The notes: generated from the letters alone by a model not told the origin. A stretch of 64,000 nucleotides of DNA from Bacteroidetes bacterium 47-18 (GCA_001897155.1 MKSF01000008.1:60287-124286), one strand, 5' to 3'. Positions 42,243 to 51,546 are shown, counted from the stretch's first letter. Translations and numbers: made by a program.

Positions 42243-42980
42243 TCATACAGGGGGTATTGTTTCCGTAACGATAGCGTGGCCGTTGTATCTGGGTACCACC
42301 TGGTATTGATTGGGTGTGGTGCAGAATTCCATATCTTTTTCCAGCCCGAAGCTGCTCAGCCTGCGGTAGTGATTGCTGTCGCGCAGGAAGTCGAGCAGGG
42401 AGGGAGCCCGGCGGGACTGCTCGTAGAGGTCCATACACAGCCTGGTGCTGTCGCATGCTATTGTGAAATGTTCCTGCAATTGTGTGGCTACCGCACCCGC
42501 ATACAGGCTGTCTTCCTTATTTACCCTGTCCTTCCAGGCTGCGCAGGCCAGCAGCACTTTTTTGTTCTGCCGTATTAGATAGCTGCTGACGGCGTCCAGG
42601 TTGAGGAAAGACCCGATGATGATCTGGTCGGCATTTTCCACCATATGAAGAAGCTTGGTGCCGTTGGTCGTGGTCAGGGCGAGGGTCTTGTCTTTTATGA
42701 ACGCAGGCGGGTATTCGAACGGGGAGTTGCCGTATTCCAGGCCCGGCGCTACCTTGCCATCCCTTTCACCGGCTGTGATATATCCCGGGTGGAGGGATTT
42801 AAGGGTAATACATTCGTTCACATCCGCTACCGGGATGACTTCCCTGGCTCCGTTGGCCAGTGCGGTGGTAATAGTGGAAGTAGCCCGGAAAATATCTATT
42901 ATAACTACTATGGTATGCTCCGTATCAAATAAGTGTAATAATGCAGGGGACAGGCAGGTTTCTACAATGGGTCTGTTCAT
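42243..42980 (-). CDS. 2-phosphosulfolactate phosphatase-like protein (ComB family)
   Basis: A 245-residue ComB-family protein. The hallmarks are VVIIDIFRATSTITTALANGA (about 25-45), the ITAGERDGKVAPGLEYGNSPFEY loop, ALTTTNGTKLL and ACAAWKDRVNKEDSLYAGAV. In methanogens ComB dephosphorylates 2-phosphosulfolactate on the way to coenzyme M. In Bacteroidota the role is not established to my knowledge; sulfonate or sulfonolipid metabolism is a guess. It stands alone. Confidence 0.87.
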   Translation of the reverse strand: MNRPIVETCLSPALLHLFDTEHTIVVIIDIFRATSTITTALANGAREVIPVADVNECITLKSLHPGYITAGERDGKVAPGLEYGNSPFEYPPAFIKDKTLALTTTNGTKLLHMVENADQIIIGSFLNLDAVSSYLIRQNKKVLLACAAWKDRVNKEDSLYAGAVATQLQEHFTIACDSTRLCMDLYEQSRRAPSLLDFLRDSNHYRRLSSFGLEKDMEFCTTPNQYQVVPRYNGHAIVTETIPPV

Positions 42981-43013
42981 ACGGCAAAAATAACATTAAA
43001 TGGCAATTCTATC

Positions 43014-43040
43014 AAAAAAGGCAACTATACAGTTGCCTTT
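43014..43040 (-). terminator. Terminator of the PQQ-repeat lipoprotein gene
   Basis: On the minus strand AAAGGCAACT and AGTTGCCTTT pair around four bases and a T run follows, 24 bases after the stop at 43064. Confidence 0.88.
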
Positions 43041-43063
43041 GATTCCGGAAAAAATGTAAAAGA

Positions 43064-44212
43064 TTATTTTAGGGGATGTGCACCGTCTGTGGCCGGTACA
43101 ATGCTGATAGTAACATCATCAAGCATAGGGGAGCCTTCCACGAGACCTCCTATGGTCTTGTTCCAGTACTGCTCACCGGTCTCCGTATCTATGCAGATCA
43201 TGATCTGGTCGTAGCCGGCAATGTACACTTTGTCCTTATAAACTATAGGGCTGCCTTTGATCAGGCCTACCGTAGGCACTTTCCAGTTGACAGTTCCGTC
43301 AATGATATCAATATTGTAAACATTCCTGTCATAGCCCCCGAAGTACACGTTCTGCTTATATACGAAGGGAGAGCTGGATATCCTGTCGCCGGTCTTAATG
43401 CTCCACCTGAGGCGTCCCGTTTCCGTATCCAGGGAGTAAAACCTGGAGTCATAGGAGCCGAACAGGATATTGCCGCCGATGGTCAGTATGGTGGATGTAA
43501 TGGCGCCGCCGGTCGTATAAGACCATTTGACCGCGTTGGTCCTTGTATTGACAGCATACACTTTGCCGTTCTGGTTGCCGATATACATGATCGAATCGTT
43601 TTCAACACATGGAGAGCTTACGAATGAGCCCGGATCGGGAGCGGTGAATGTGGCATTGGTAAAAAGGGAATCTTCCCGGAAGGTCCTTACGGTATTCTGT
43701 GCGGATACGAACACCTGCTTGTGGGCCTTTCCGACAATATCATGTATGGTAGGTGCACCGGTAATGATACCGCCGGCATCACCCGAATGTATGGTTGCCA
43801 GTGTGCCGTTATCTATGAGGTGCAGCCTGCTGCCTGCCGCTACATACAGGATATTGTTATAGCTGAGCGGTGTAACGAGGATAGGCGCGCCGAAATCCCG
43901 CTGGTTAATGACCTTGCCCGTTATCCTGTTGACCTTATACAGTATGCCGGCGCTGGAGGAGATCCAGGCGGCATTGTTGTGTATGACCACGCTGGTCAAT
44001 ACCGGGGAACCTGCATTAAGCTCCCACTTTTTCTCGCCCGTCAGGGGGTCCATTGCATATACAAAATTGTTGTTATTGCCGATATATAAAGTAGTAGAGA
44101 CTTCTTTCGGGATAACCGTATCGTTACTATACTCTTTTTTACAGGAATTAAAGGTGAACATACTTGTAACAGCAAGCCCCGCTGCCAATAAACTACGTCT
44201 ACATATATTCAT
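43064..44212 (-). CDS. PQQ-like beta-propeller repeat lipoprotein
   Basis: A 382-residue protein with a lipoprotein signal (SMFTFNSCKKEY, Cys about 24) and about seven blade repeats such as YIGNNNNFVYAMDPLTGEKKW, VYAVNTRTNAVKWSYTTGG and FYSLDTETGRLRWSIKTGD, the PQQ-enzyme-like beta-propeller. It has no dehydrogenase catalytic domain. Comparable proteins such as BamB are scaffolds, so a surface or periplasmic binding role is inferred. Related repeats in Bacteroidota are often of unknown function. Confidence 0.87.
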   Translation of the reverse strand: MNICRRSLLAAGLAVTSMFTFNSCKKEYSNDTVIPKEVSTTLYIGNNNNFVYAMDPLTGEKKWELNAGSPVLTSVVIHNNAAWISSSAGILYKVNRITGKVINQRDFGAPILVTPLSYNNILYVAAGSRLHLIDNGTLATIHSGDAGGIITGAPTIHDIVGKAHKQVFVSAQNTVRTFREDSLFTNATFTAPDPGSFVSSPCVENDSIMYIGNQNGKVYAVNTRTNAVKWSYTTGGAITSTILTIGGNILFGSYDSRFYSLDTETGRLRWSIKTGDRISSSPFVYKQNVYFGGYDRNVYNIDIIDGTVNWKVPTVGLIKGSPIVYKDKVYIAGYDQIMICIDTETGEQYWNKTIGGLVEGSPMLDDVTISIVPATDGAHPLK

Positions 44213-44308
44213 TATACAATGATTTAGTCTGAATGTGTTGAATTAACGTACAATAATACAAAAATAATTACTGATATCAAAAATATGTTAACGGTATTTT
44301 GGAAATAT

Positions 44309-45082
44309 TTATTGCCCGTTTTTTTCCCGGCTGTATTTTCTGATCTTGTGGTATTTAAGCCATTTTTCCATGGCGGCCATTTTGCACATCAGGTACCCTT
44401 CGTAGCCGTCCAGGAATCCCAGCCGCAGGATAAACCGTTGGAAAAATGTCCAGTGGGGTACCAGGACGGCTTTGAGCAGGCTTATGCCTTTGTCCTGTGC
44501 CACCGCATGCAGGGCCGACAGCTCGGTATAGGTCTCGATCTTTTGCAATTGCTGCCCGAAAGTGGCCATGGTATAGTGCAGCATATGATGGGCAAGCCTG
44601 CCTGTCCGGGCCGATGCTGCGGGTTCCCAGAATTCATGCACGCTCAGCGTTTTCCAACTGCCCTTTGTCCTGTTGAACAGGCGTATTTTGGCATCAGGGT
44701 ACCAGCCCCCATGACGCAGCCATTTGCCCAGGTAATTGTTGAGCCGGGGAATAGCATAGGCGTCGGCCGGGGGGACGGTGTTCTTGAAGGCTTGGATTTC
44801 TGCCGCAAGCTCCGGTGTCAGTACCTCATCTGCATCCAGTGACAGGACCCAGGTATGAGCGGCCAGCCGGTTCGCATCATTTTTCTGGACACCATAGCCT
44901 TTGAATGCCTGCCGGTACACCCTGGCGCCTGCCTGTTCTGCCAGCATCACCGTATCATCCGTGCTGTAGCTGTCCAGCACGATGACCTCATCGGCCACGG
45001 ACCGGACCGATTCCAGGCACTGCCGGATATGCCCGGCTTCATTAAAGGTGATTATTACAACGCTTAATTGTATCGGAGCCAT
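44309..45082 (-). CDS. Glycosyltransferase family 2, WaaE/KdtX-like
   Basis: A 257-residue GT2 enzyme with SVVIITFNEAGHIRQCLESV at the N-terminus, VIVLDSYSTDDTV, and the DxD-type motif LSLDADEVLTPEL. The HGGWYPDAKIRLFNRTKGSW and VHEFWEP stretches are those of WaaE/KdtX-type glucosyltransferases of lipopolysaccharide core. It would transfer a sugar from a nucleotide donor on the cytoplasmic face of the membrane. No other LPS gene is next to it. Confidence 0.87.
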   Translation of the reverse strand: MAPIQLSVVIITFNEAGHIRQCLESVRSVADEVIVLDSYSTDDTVMLAEQAGARVYRQAFKGYGVQKNDANRLAAHTWVLSLDADEVLTPELAAEIQAFKNTVPPADAYAIPRLNNYLGKWLRHGGWYPDAKIRLFNRTKGSWKTLSVHEFWEPAASARTGRLAHHMLHYTMATFGQQLQKIETYTELSALHAVAQDKGISLLKAVLVPHWTFFQRFILRLGFLDGYEGYLMCKMAAMEKWLKYHKIRKYSREKNGQ

Positions 45083-45129
45083 TATTAATTTTAAAACATG
45101 GTGTAAAAGTAAGAAATACTAACTGACTA

Positions 45130-45316
45130 TCTCTATATAGGAAACAAAGCCGTTATAAGCTACCAATTATTATAAGAGATGCCTCACATCCGTTCGGAAT
45201 GACCGGCACCCTCAGCTACTTTATAGCAAAAGCGGTTCCTGACCCGCAGAGAGGACACTTGCCCAGCGAAGCGTATGCGTAATAAAAAGTTGTTGCCTGT
45301 AAGCTGGGAGTCACTG
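45130..45316 (-). repeat. Dispersed non-coding repeat, copy B
   Basis: About 185 bases matching the reverse complement of 11041-11225. The strongest block is GCCTCACATCCGTTCGGAAT (45181-45200), with CCAATTATTATAAGAGAT just before it and GGAAACAAAGCC upstream; the far end shows GTTGTTGCC. It lies between the glycosyltransferase gene start and the T9SS gene end. Copies differ by scattered changes and small indels, so it is not a very recent duplication. Confidence 0.8.
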
Positions 45317-45323
45317 AATACTA

Positions 45324-46769
45324 TTACCATATTTTGATAAATCTGCCGACACCAATCCCCTGTCCCGTATGAACCTTTACAATATATTCCCCTGCTGCCA
45401 GGTTGCTGATGCTCAGGGTCGTATAATTGAAAAGCGGGGAGGGGGTTGCGTCCAGGAGCACCAGCTTCCCTGACATATCATATACCTCTACTTTATCAAA
45501 AATAAACTCCCCGACATTGATCCTGATATACTGGCTGGCAGGATTGGGATAAGGGAAGATATCAAAGAACATCTTTTTGCGGGATGTCTTGTCCTCGTAG
45601 TCCTTCCGTTCATGGAGCTCATAGGTGAGGTTATATACAAAGTCATATTCATATTGCGTCCATTTGTCCTGTTCCTGGTCGTATCTTGAATAGGTGCTGT
45701 AGGTTTTAAGGTTGTCATTGTGATCATACTCCAGCACTTCTTTGCCTATTTTTATGCTCAGGCCGTTGTCAATCAAATATTTCGTTACCGTTGTTAATTT
45801 ATGTGTGGAGGAGTATTCAAAGATGATCTCTTCGACCCGTGATGCTGTTTTATTGGTAATTTTAGTGATCTGGTCCCGCTCATTCCTTTCAAAGCAGGAA
45901 TAATAAGAGTCATACCAAACAGTATCGCCTAAAGGTGCAAGAAAGCCGGAATAGTGAATAGAATCTATAAGCCCGCTGGTCCGGTAGTTGACCTGTACAT
46001 ATATATGAACGATGCCTGGGTCCACTGTAACTATGGAATCGATACCGGGCTTAGGGTGATAAATATGCTGGCTTTCATAACTGGGGTTGAAACCGGAAGT
46101 TTTTTCAGTCCGGGATATCATGCTGAGGCTGTTTCCTTCATTATAATCGTACTGTATGTCGTTGGTGGTATGTATGGTATTGCCATAGGTTTCTGATGAT
46201 ATATGACGGATCATACGCTGTGCACCATCATAATAAAAACTATCTGCCTTTATACGGGCAGAATCATGGCCCATATAGGTCATGATGCTGCTTACGGTGC
46301 CTGCTTTATTGTGGTTGTAAAAGTAATACCTGGAATCTTGCTGCCTTTCGGCCCGGATGCCGCAAGACATCAGCTTGTCGCCGGAATGGTTAAACACATA
46401 CAGTATGGAATCGTATCTGCTTTTAAATAATTTTATTGAATCGAACAATACCGGGTAGTGATAGCTAAACGTATCTAACGTGGCATAATGGGGAGGGTAG
46501 TCATTGTCCAGGTAAGTATATGCTCCTAATGGTTTTGCTATATTCCGGAGGGTAAAAAGGTGGAAAATATTATAATCAGCGCCCTCATTTTTATGCCATG
46601 AGAATTGGTAGGTATAATGTTTGTTAGGCCAGTACGGGCTTAAAATATATAGGCATTTCATCTCCGAAATACGGTAGAATGAACCGGGAGAGGCCTGTTG
46701 AGCGAAAAGTGCTGACGGTAAAAGCGTTAGCAGGAGGAGAAGTGTGCTCAGATATTTTTTCATATTCAT
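45324..46769 (-). CDS. Secreted T9SS type A protein with YD-like repeats, paralogue 1
   Basis: A 481-residue secreted protein: signal peptide (to about ALFAQ), repeats such as SFYYDGAQRMIRHISSETYGNTI and VLEYDHNDNLKTYSTYSRYDQEQDKWTQYEYDF that recall YD or RHS-type repeats, and a sorting domain from FPYPNPASQYIRINVGE. ATG 46769 is used because an exact -7 box (TACATTTG on the minus strand, 46785-46792) overlaps the longer frame. It is a paralogue of the next gene upstream, sharing the repeat layout. Likely a surface protein; function unknown. Confidence 0.8.
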   Translation of the reverse strand: MNMKKYLSTLLLLLTLLPSALFAQQASPGSFYRISEMKCLYILSPYWPNKHYTYQFSWHKNEGADYNIFHLFTLRNIAKPLGAYTYLDNDYPPHYATLDTFSYHYPVLFDSIKLFKSRYDSILYVFNHSGDKLMSCGIRAERQQDSRYYFYNHNKAGTVSSIMTYMGHDSARIKADSFYYDGAQRMIRHISSETYGNTIHTTNDIQYDYNEGNSLSMISRTEKTSGFNPSYESQHIYHPKPGIDSIVTVDPGIVHIYVQVNYRTSGLIDSIHYSGFLAPLGDTVWYDSYYSCFERNERDQITKITNKTASRVEEIIFEYSSTHKLTTVTKYLIDNGLSIKIGKEVLEYDHNDNLKTYSTYSRYDQEQDKWTQYEYDFVYNLTYELHERKDYEDKTSRKKMFFDIFPYPNPASQYIRINVGEFIFDKVEVYDMSGKLVLLDATPSPLFNYTTLSISNLAAGEYIVKVHTGQGIGVGRFIKIW

Positions 46770-46806
46770 TTTTATTAAGGACCGCAAATGTACACATTTA
46801 TCAATG

Positions 46807-46840
46807 CAAAAAGCGACTGTCCCGGATACGGGGCAGTCGC
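46807..46840 (-). terminator. Terminator of T9SS paralogue 2
   Basis: On the minus strand GCGACTGCCC and GGGACAGTCGC pair, followed by TTTTT, 23 bases past the stop codon at 46863. It separates the two paralogues. Confidence 0.87.
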
Positions 46841-46862
46841 TCTAAGGCTGGTATGTTTCGGA

Positions 46863-48323
46863 TTAATGCTTTACAAAGCTTGCAGTACCTGCGCCTTTAT
46901 CAGTTTGTAGCCTGATGATGTAGTTACCGTTGGATAATTGTTCCACATTCACCTGCGCTTCATTGCTCCGGGTTGCGTTCGCCTGTTGCTGCAGTACTAC
47001 TCTTCCCATGGCATCATATACGGTAATGCCGCTGATAGCACCGCTTTCGGTTCTGATGTTCAGGACGCCGGATGCGGGATTAGGATAGAGGGAAACGGCA
47101 CCTTTGGCCAGCTTGCCTACACTGCCGGGTGTATCATCATACAATTCGTAGTAGAAATTGTTCTGAATGTCTGATGAAGGCACATGCTCCCAGGCATTAT
47201 TGACCGCATCATATGCAGAGAAAGTTGTGTAGGCGGTCAGATTGTTGTTGTTATCATATGTCATCGTTTCACGGTAATTGACCATAGGATCGTGCATTTC
47301 CACCGCGCTGAGCTTACCATTGGTATGGTACTCAAATTTTACTTCCGCCGCTTTGAAGTTGCTTTCCCATATTTCCACTCCCGTAAGCACATTTCCGGCA
47401 TTCCTTAAATACCGCATCATCATACCGGAGGTTTGGCCGACTTCGGACATATGAAGTGAATCTATCAGGTTATTGGTCCTGTAGATGACTACCTGTTCAG
47501 AAGGGTCTCCGAGATCATCATAGCTGACCAGGGAATCCACACCGGCGCTTACCGCGTAGATCGTGTCTGTTGTTTTGTACGTTACCGCATTGCTTGGTAC
47601 ATCAATATCCAGGTATTCGTGCGCTACCATTTTATTGGAGCCGTCATAATAGAAGTTATCCACACGTTTATTGGCCATATCCCCGCTCACCTGGGAGGTT
47701 TTGAGATTGCTGCTGTTATAGATGACGCTGTCATAGCTGTTCAGGACATTGCCATCATAATACAGGATGGCAGTGAGGTTGCCGTTGTTGTCGTAGCGGT
47801 ACAGGTTGTAGTTGCCTGTAGAGGCAAAGGTTACGGAGTCTTTCTTGTCATTCTTATAATAAAATGATTCGGTTTCATCCGGTGTATTGGCGAACGGGGC
47901 CGGGTAGATTTTCCGTTGTGTCATATCCGGTCCGGCTATAAGGGGATAGGAGTCAAAATAGGTAAAATCGAAATTTTCAAACAGGTAGTGGAAATTCTCC
48001 ATATGGTACAGCCCGAAATCTCCCAGGATATCCAGGTTATTACCCCTGTTGCCTTCCCAGCTAATGGTCACTGAGTCAACTGGCTCAAAGGCTGTGAGTC
48101 CATATTCAAAAGAAGTGATAGCCACAGGCCTGTAAAATGATTCGGCAGTAGGGCGTGCAGCAGTTCCTTTGGAAGAGAAGGCGGTAATGCCGCCGCGGAA
48201 TGCCGTGCTGTTTTGTTTTTTGGAATGCAGTAAGTTGCTTAAAGCAGTCCTTTGCTGTGCCTGCGCGGTCCAGCTTCCGAGTGCCATAAGAGCGAGTACG
48301 GATAGTTTGGTAATGTTTTTCAT
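46863..48323 (-). CDS. Secreted T9SS type A protein with YD-like repeats, paralogue 2
   Basis: A 486-residue secreted protein with a signal peptide (ending WTAQAQ) and repeats such as NLYRYDNNGNLTAILYYDGNVLNSYDSVIY, NFYYDGSNKMVAHEYL and MTYDNNNNLTAYTTFSAYDAVNNAWEHVP. These resemble YD repeats. The sorting domain begins at SLYPNPASGVLNIRTE and ends VKH. The repeat order matches the neighbouring paralogue (45324-46769), for example the Y.TFSAYD..N.AWE and STYSRYDQEQDKW pieces. The pair probably arose by duplication and then diverged strongly. Function unknown. Confidence 0.82.
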   Translation of the reverse strand: MKNITKLSVLALMALGSWTAQAQQRTALSNLLHSKKQNSTAFRGGITAFSSKGTAARPTAESFYRPVAITSFEYGLTAFEPVDSVTISWEGNRGNNLDILGDFGLYHMENFHYLFENFDFTYFDSYPLIAGPDMTQRKIYPAPFANTPDETESFYYKNDKKDSVTFASTGNYNLYRYDNNGNLTAILYYDGNVLNSYDSVIYNSSNLKTSQVSGDMANKRVDNFYYDGSNKMVAHEYLDIDVPSNAVTYKTTDTIYAVSAGVDSLVSYDDLGDPSEQVVIYRTNNLIDSLHMSEVGQTSGMMMRYLRNAGNVLTGVEIWESNFKAAEVKFEYHTNGKLSAVEMHDPMVNYRETMTYDNNNNLTAYTTFSAYDAVNNAWEHVPSSDIQNNFYYELYDDTPGSVGKLAKGAVSLYPNPASGVLNIRTESGAISGITVYDAMGRVVLQQQANATRSNEAQVNVEQLSNGNYIIRLQTDKGAGTASFVKH

Positions 48324-48388
48324 ATAATTTGTTTAGGTCCTTAACGGGCGTTCCGGGTAAATAGTATGCGGGAATAGGTAAATATTTT

Positions 48389-48853
48389 TTAAACGGAAAG
48401 CGTACGGCCGGTATCCTTGATAATGCCCATGACGAAGGTGCTTTGCACCTGTCCCACATTGGCTACCTGGCTGAGCCGGTTGACATGGAAGTCATAATAT
48501 TCCTCCATATTGCCGCAGATCACCTTAAGCATAAAATCGAACGCGCCGCTGATGTTGTAGCACTCCACTACTTCAGCCATCTGCTGTATGGCAGCAATGA
48601 ACTGACCCCCGGATATTTTACTGTGCTCTTTCAGGGAGACATAGCAGATCACCATCAGGGTATTTTTGAATTTAGTGAAATCTATTTTTGTCGTATAGCC
48701 CTGTATGATACCGGCCTCCTCCATACGCCTGATGCGGTTGTGAACAGGAGTGGCGCTCAGGTGGATCTGCTGTGCCAGGTCTCTCACGCTCATTTTGGCA
48801 TTTTGCTGCAACAGGCGGAGAATCTGTATATCTGTTTCATCCAGGGGTATCAT
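48389..48853 (-). CDS. Lrp/AsnC-family transcriptional regulator
   Basis: A 154-residue regulator with the Lrp helix-turn-helix (DIQILRLLQQNAKMSVRDLAQQIHLSATPVHNRIRRMEEAGII, residues 8-50) and the C-terminal RAM ligand-binding domain (VVECYNISGAFDFMLKVICGNMEEYYDFHVNRLSQVANVGQVQSTFVMG). Such proteins sense amino acids and wrap DNA as octamers. It is divergent from ahcY across 148 bases that contain a 16-base palindrome and a pair of TTTGTTCTG direct repeats (48873 and 48904), so autoregulation and control of ahcY are likely inferences. Confidence 0.92.
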   Translation of the reverse strand: MIPLDETDIQILRLLQQNAKMSVRDLAQQIHLSATPVHNRIRRMEEAGIIQGYTTKIDFTKFKNTLMVICYVSLKEHSKISGGQFIAAIQQMAEVVECYNISGAFDFMLKVICGNMEEYYDFHVNRLSQVANVGQVQSTFVMGIIKDTGRTLSV

Positions 48854-48928
48854 ATCCTGCGTGTTTTGTGAGTTTGTTCTGTGAAATTAATATTTTATAA
48901 GCATTTGTTCTGAATTTAATTACTGTAA

Positions 48929-48958
48929 TTTGATTTTATACTATATATAGTATCTTTG
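48929..48958 (+). promoter_or_regulatory. ahcY promoter with a 16-base palindrome between its boxes
   Basis: TTTG (48929-48932), 18 bases, then TATCTTTG (48951-48958), an exact TAnnTTTG. Between and overlapping the -7 box lies the perfect palindrome ATACTATATATAGTAT (48938-48953). A protein bound there would block polymerase; the adjacent Lrp/AsnC regulator is the obvious candidate. Confidence 0.65.
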
Positions 48959-49001
48959 CGTAGATTTTTTCACTTTTAAAAATTAAAAGTATTTTCATAT
49001 T

Positions 49002-50321
49002 ATGTCAACCGCAACATTAGATCTGACCTTGCCTTATAAGGTAAAAGATATGTCCCTTGCAGAATGGGGACGCAAAGAGATCCGCCTGGCCGAAGCAGAG
49101 ATGCCCGGACTGATGGCCATCCGTGAAGAATATAAGCATGAGCAGCCCCTGAAAGGTGCCCGCATAGCCGGATGTCTTCACATGACCATTCAGACGGCTG
49201 TATTGATAGAAACGTTAGTAGCGCTGGGCGCTGAAGTACGCTGGAGCTCCTGTAATATATTCTCTACACAGGACCAGGCCGCTGCCGCGATAGCCGCTAC
49301 GGGAGTAGGCGTATTCGCCTGGAAAGGACAGACCCAGGAAGAGGCCGACTGGTGTATTGAGCAGACCTTATTCTTCGGCTCCGAAGACCGTCCCCTGAAT
49401 ATGATACTGGATGACGGCGGCGATCTGACCAATATGGTATTTGATAAATATCCGCACCTTGTTGCCGGTATCAGGGGCTTATCTGAAGAGACCACTACCG
49501 GTGTGCACCGTTTATATGAAAGGATGGCCAACGGCACCCTGCCTATGCCTGCCATCAACGTGAATGACTCTGTGACCAAATCCAAATTCGACAACAAGTA
49601 CGGTTGTAAGGAATCCCTGGTAGATGCTATCCGCCGCGCTACGGATGTAATGCTGGCAGGTAAGGTGGCTGTGGTTGCCGGCTATGGCGATGTGGGTAAA
49701 GGCTCCGCCGCTTCCCTGTCCGGTGCAGGCTGCCGTGTGATCGTGACCGAGATCGATCCTATCTGTGCCTTACAGGCTGCTATGGACGGTTACGAAGTAA
49801 AGAAGATGGAAAACGCCGTAAAAGAAGCGGACATCGTTGTGACGACTACCGGCTGCCGGGATATCGTTCGTGGTGAGCACTTTAAAGCGATGAAGGATAA
49901 AACGATCGTATGTAATATCGGTCACTTTGATATCGAGATAGATGTGGCCTGGCTGAACGACAATTACGGTCATACCAAAGATACCGTAAAGCCACAGGTC
50001 GACATTTACAATGTGGATGGTAAGGATATTATCCTGCTCGCTGAAGGCCGCCTGGTGAACCTGGGTTGTGCTACCGGTCACCCTTCTTTCGTGATGTCCA
50101 ACTCCTTCTCTAACCAGACACTGGCCCAGATAGAGCTGTGGCAGCACAGTGACAAGTATGACAACCAGGTATATGTATTGCCTAAGCACCTGGATGAGAA
50201 GGTGGCCCGCCTGCACCTGTCCAAGATCGGCGTAGAGCTGGATGTGCTGACCCCCGAGCAATCGGCTTACCTTGGCATTTCGGTAGATGGTCCGTACAAG
50301 CCGGAACATTACAGGTACTAA
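49002..50321 (+). CDS. ahcY: Adenosylhomocysteinase
   Basis: The 439-residue protein hydrolyses S-adenosylhomocysteine to adenosine and homocysteine, closing the SAM cycle. Hallmarks are [22 protein letters not shown] near the N-terminus, [17 protein letters not shown], the NAD-binding [20 protein letters not shown] and the C-terminal [10 protein letters not shown]. Arginine codons are mainly CGT/CGC, suggesting strong expression. Divergent from the Lrp-type gene. Together with the riboswitch operon at 36.7-41 kb it makes this window rich in SAM/methionine control. Confidence 0.96.
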   Translation: MSTATLDLTLPYKVKDMSLAEWGRKEIRLAEAEMPGLMAIREEYKHEQPLKGARIAGCLHMTIQTAVLIETLVALGAEVRWSSCNIFSTQDQAAAAIAATGVGVFAWKGQTQEEADWCIEQTLFFGSEDRPLNMILDDGGDLTNMVFDKYPHLVAGIRGLSEETTTGVHRLYERMANGTLPMPAINVNDSVTKSKFDNKYGCKESLVDAIRRATDVMLAGKVAVVAGYGDVGKGSAASLSGAGCRVIVTEIDPICALQAAMDGYEVKKMENAVKEADIVVTTTGCRDIVRGEHFKAMKDKTIVCNIGHFDIEIDVAWLNDNYGHTKDTVKPQVDIYNVDGKDIILLAEGRLVNLGCATGHPSFVMSNSFSNQTLAQIELWQHSDKYDNQVYVLPKHLDEKVARLHLSKIGVELDVLTPEQSAYLGISVDGPYKPEHYRY

Positions 50322-50342
50322 GCTGCTTTAATTATAAAGAGA

Positions 50343-50380
50343 CGGGACTTCCTCATGATAGCAGGAAGTCCCGCTTTTTG
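50343..50380 (+). terminator. Terminator of ahcY
   Basis: CGGGACTTCCT pairs with AGGAAGTCCCG around nine bases, followed by CTTTTTG. Confidence 0.87.
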
Positions 50381-50440
50381 TGGCGTATGACTGAGCATGA
50401 ATGCAGGCTGCCCGTGCCGGCTCAGCAGAAATGAGACTCT

Positions 50441-50917
50441 TTAATCCTCGCTATCCAGGATGGATTTCAGGTCGGCAGGCGAATAGTTGACGGACTTGAG
50501 CGTTTTGTTGTCGCTTTTCCTGTACACGAGGAACAGCCCGTCCTTCTCTTCATAATAGCTTTCCGTGCCGTCCTTGTCCATAAAGTGCTGCATAGTGGCT
50601 TCCGCTTCTGCCAGGCTTTTGCAGGCCTTGCTCATATTGGAGCGCTGCACCTCATCGAACAGCCGGGCGAACTTATCCTGCAGGCCGAATTCCAGGACGG
50701 CTCCTGAGAGTACATACTGCAGATCGCACAGGGCATCCGCCACTTCTACGATATTATTATCTTTAATGGCGGCTTCCAGTTCCTTCAGCTCTTCAGCGAG
50801 CAGGGATACACGCAGGGCGCAGCGTTCCTGCGATGGTATCCGGGGACTGTCCAGCACAGGGTGGTGAAAGGTCTTATGAAAAGCGGCTACCGAGGTTAAT
50901 GATTTCGGGTCTTGCAT
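50441..50917 (-). CDS. MazG-like nucleoside triphosphate pyrophosphohydrolase
   Basis: A 158-residue all-alpha NTP pyrophosphatase-like protein. The metal-binding pattern EELKELEAAIKDNNIVEVADALCDLQYVLSG has the ExxE and ExxD residues of the MazG/dUTPase superfamily. An N-terminal FHKTFHHPVLDSPRIPSQER segment typical of the Bacteroidota version precedes it. It probably hydrolyses a non-standard or excess nucleotide to the monophosphate. The last 50 residues (KDGTESYYEEKDGLFLVYRKSDNKTLKSVNYSPADLK) form an extra domain also seen in relatives. Confidence 0.86.
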   Translation of the reverse strand: MQDPKSLTSVAAFHKTFHHPVLDSPRIPSQERCALRVSLLAEELKELEAAIKDNNIVEVADALCDLQYVLSGAVLEFGLQDKFARLFDEVQRSNMSKACKSLAEAEATMQHFMDKDGTESYYEEKDGLFLVYRKSDNKTLKSVNYSPADLKSILDSED

Positions 50918-51093
50918 TGCAGTGAATTTTTTGGGATTTTATAAAAAGCCGAAATTTAAGGAATATTACGGGTGCCCGGTCATTACAGAGGTATTATTTT
51001 TGGCGCTGCATATGGTATGCCGGATGGTGAGAAAAGATCACCGCGTATAAATTAACAGAAAGTACTTTTAATCATTTATGTAATACACCTGGA

Positions 51094-51546
51094 ATGAAAG
51101 GTATTCTGGAAACAACTACAGAAAAGGACGGTTTTACCTATTCCTTTGATAAGCAGCGGATCGATACGGAAACGGTCCATGATTTCCTGGCCTGCAGAAG
51201 CTATTGGGCATTGGGTATTGACGCGGAGGTCGTCAGGGAATCGATAGCGCATTCCATTTGCCTGGGGGTATATGATGCGGATAACCGGATGGCGGGGTTT
51301 GGGCGAATGATCACGGACAGGGCCACCTTCGGCTACCTGGCGGATGTGTTTGTCCTGGAAGACTTCCGGGGACGGGGCATCTCCAGGCAGATGATGCAGC
51401 TCTTCTGCGGACTGGCGGAAGCGTTCAGGCTGCGGCGGTTCCTGCTTACAACGCAGGATGCCCATGGGCTGTACGCGCAGTGCGGCTTCAGGCCGTTCCC
51501 CTGGCCGGAGCGCCTGATGCTGTATACCGGGCAGGCGGGCTCCTGA
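51094..51546 (+). CDS. GNAT-family N-acetyltransferase
   Basis: A 150-residue GNAT protein: FGYLADVFVLEDFRGRGISRQMMQLF supplies strand 4 and the acetyl-CoA pyrophosphate loop RGRGIS, followed by LRRFLLTTQDAHGLYAQCGFRPF. The N-terminal half contains the typical SYWALGIDAEVVRESIAHSICLGVYD. The substrate is unknown. TACTTTTA (51062-51069), one base from the -7 consensus, precedes it. It runs into rlmI 66 bases downstream. Confidence 0.87.
   Translation: MKGILETTTEKDGFTYSFDKQRIDTETVHDFLACRSYWALGIDAEVVRESIAHSICLGVYDADNRMAGFGRMITDRATFGYLADVFVLEDFRGRGISRQMMQLFCGLAEAFRLRRFLLTTQDAHGLYAQCGFRPFPWPERLMLYTGQAGS

Noticed and set aside
45083..45323. Insertion sequence at the dispersed repeat
   Set aside because: No transposase frame, no clear terminal inverted repeats and no target duplication could be seen, so it is listed only as a repeat.
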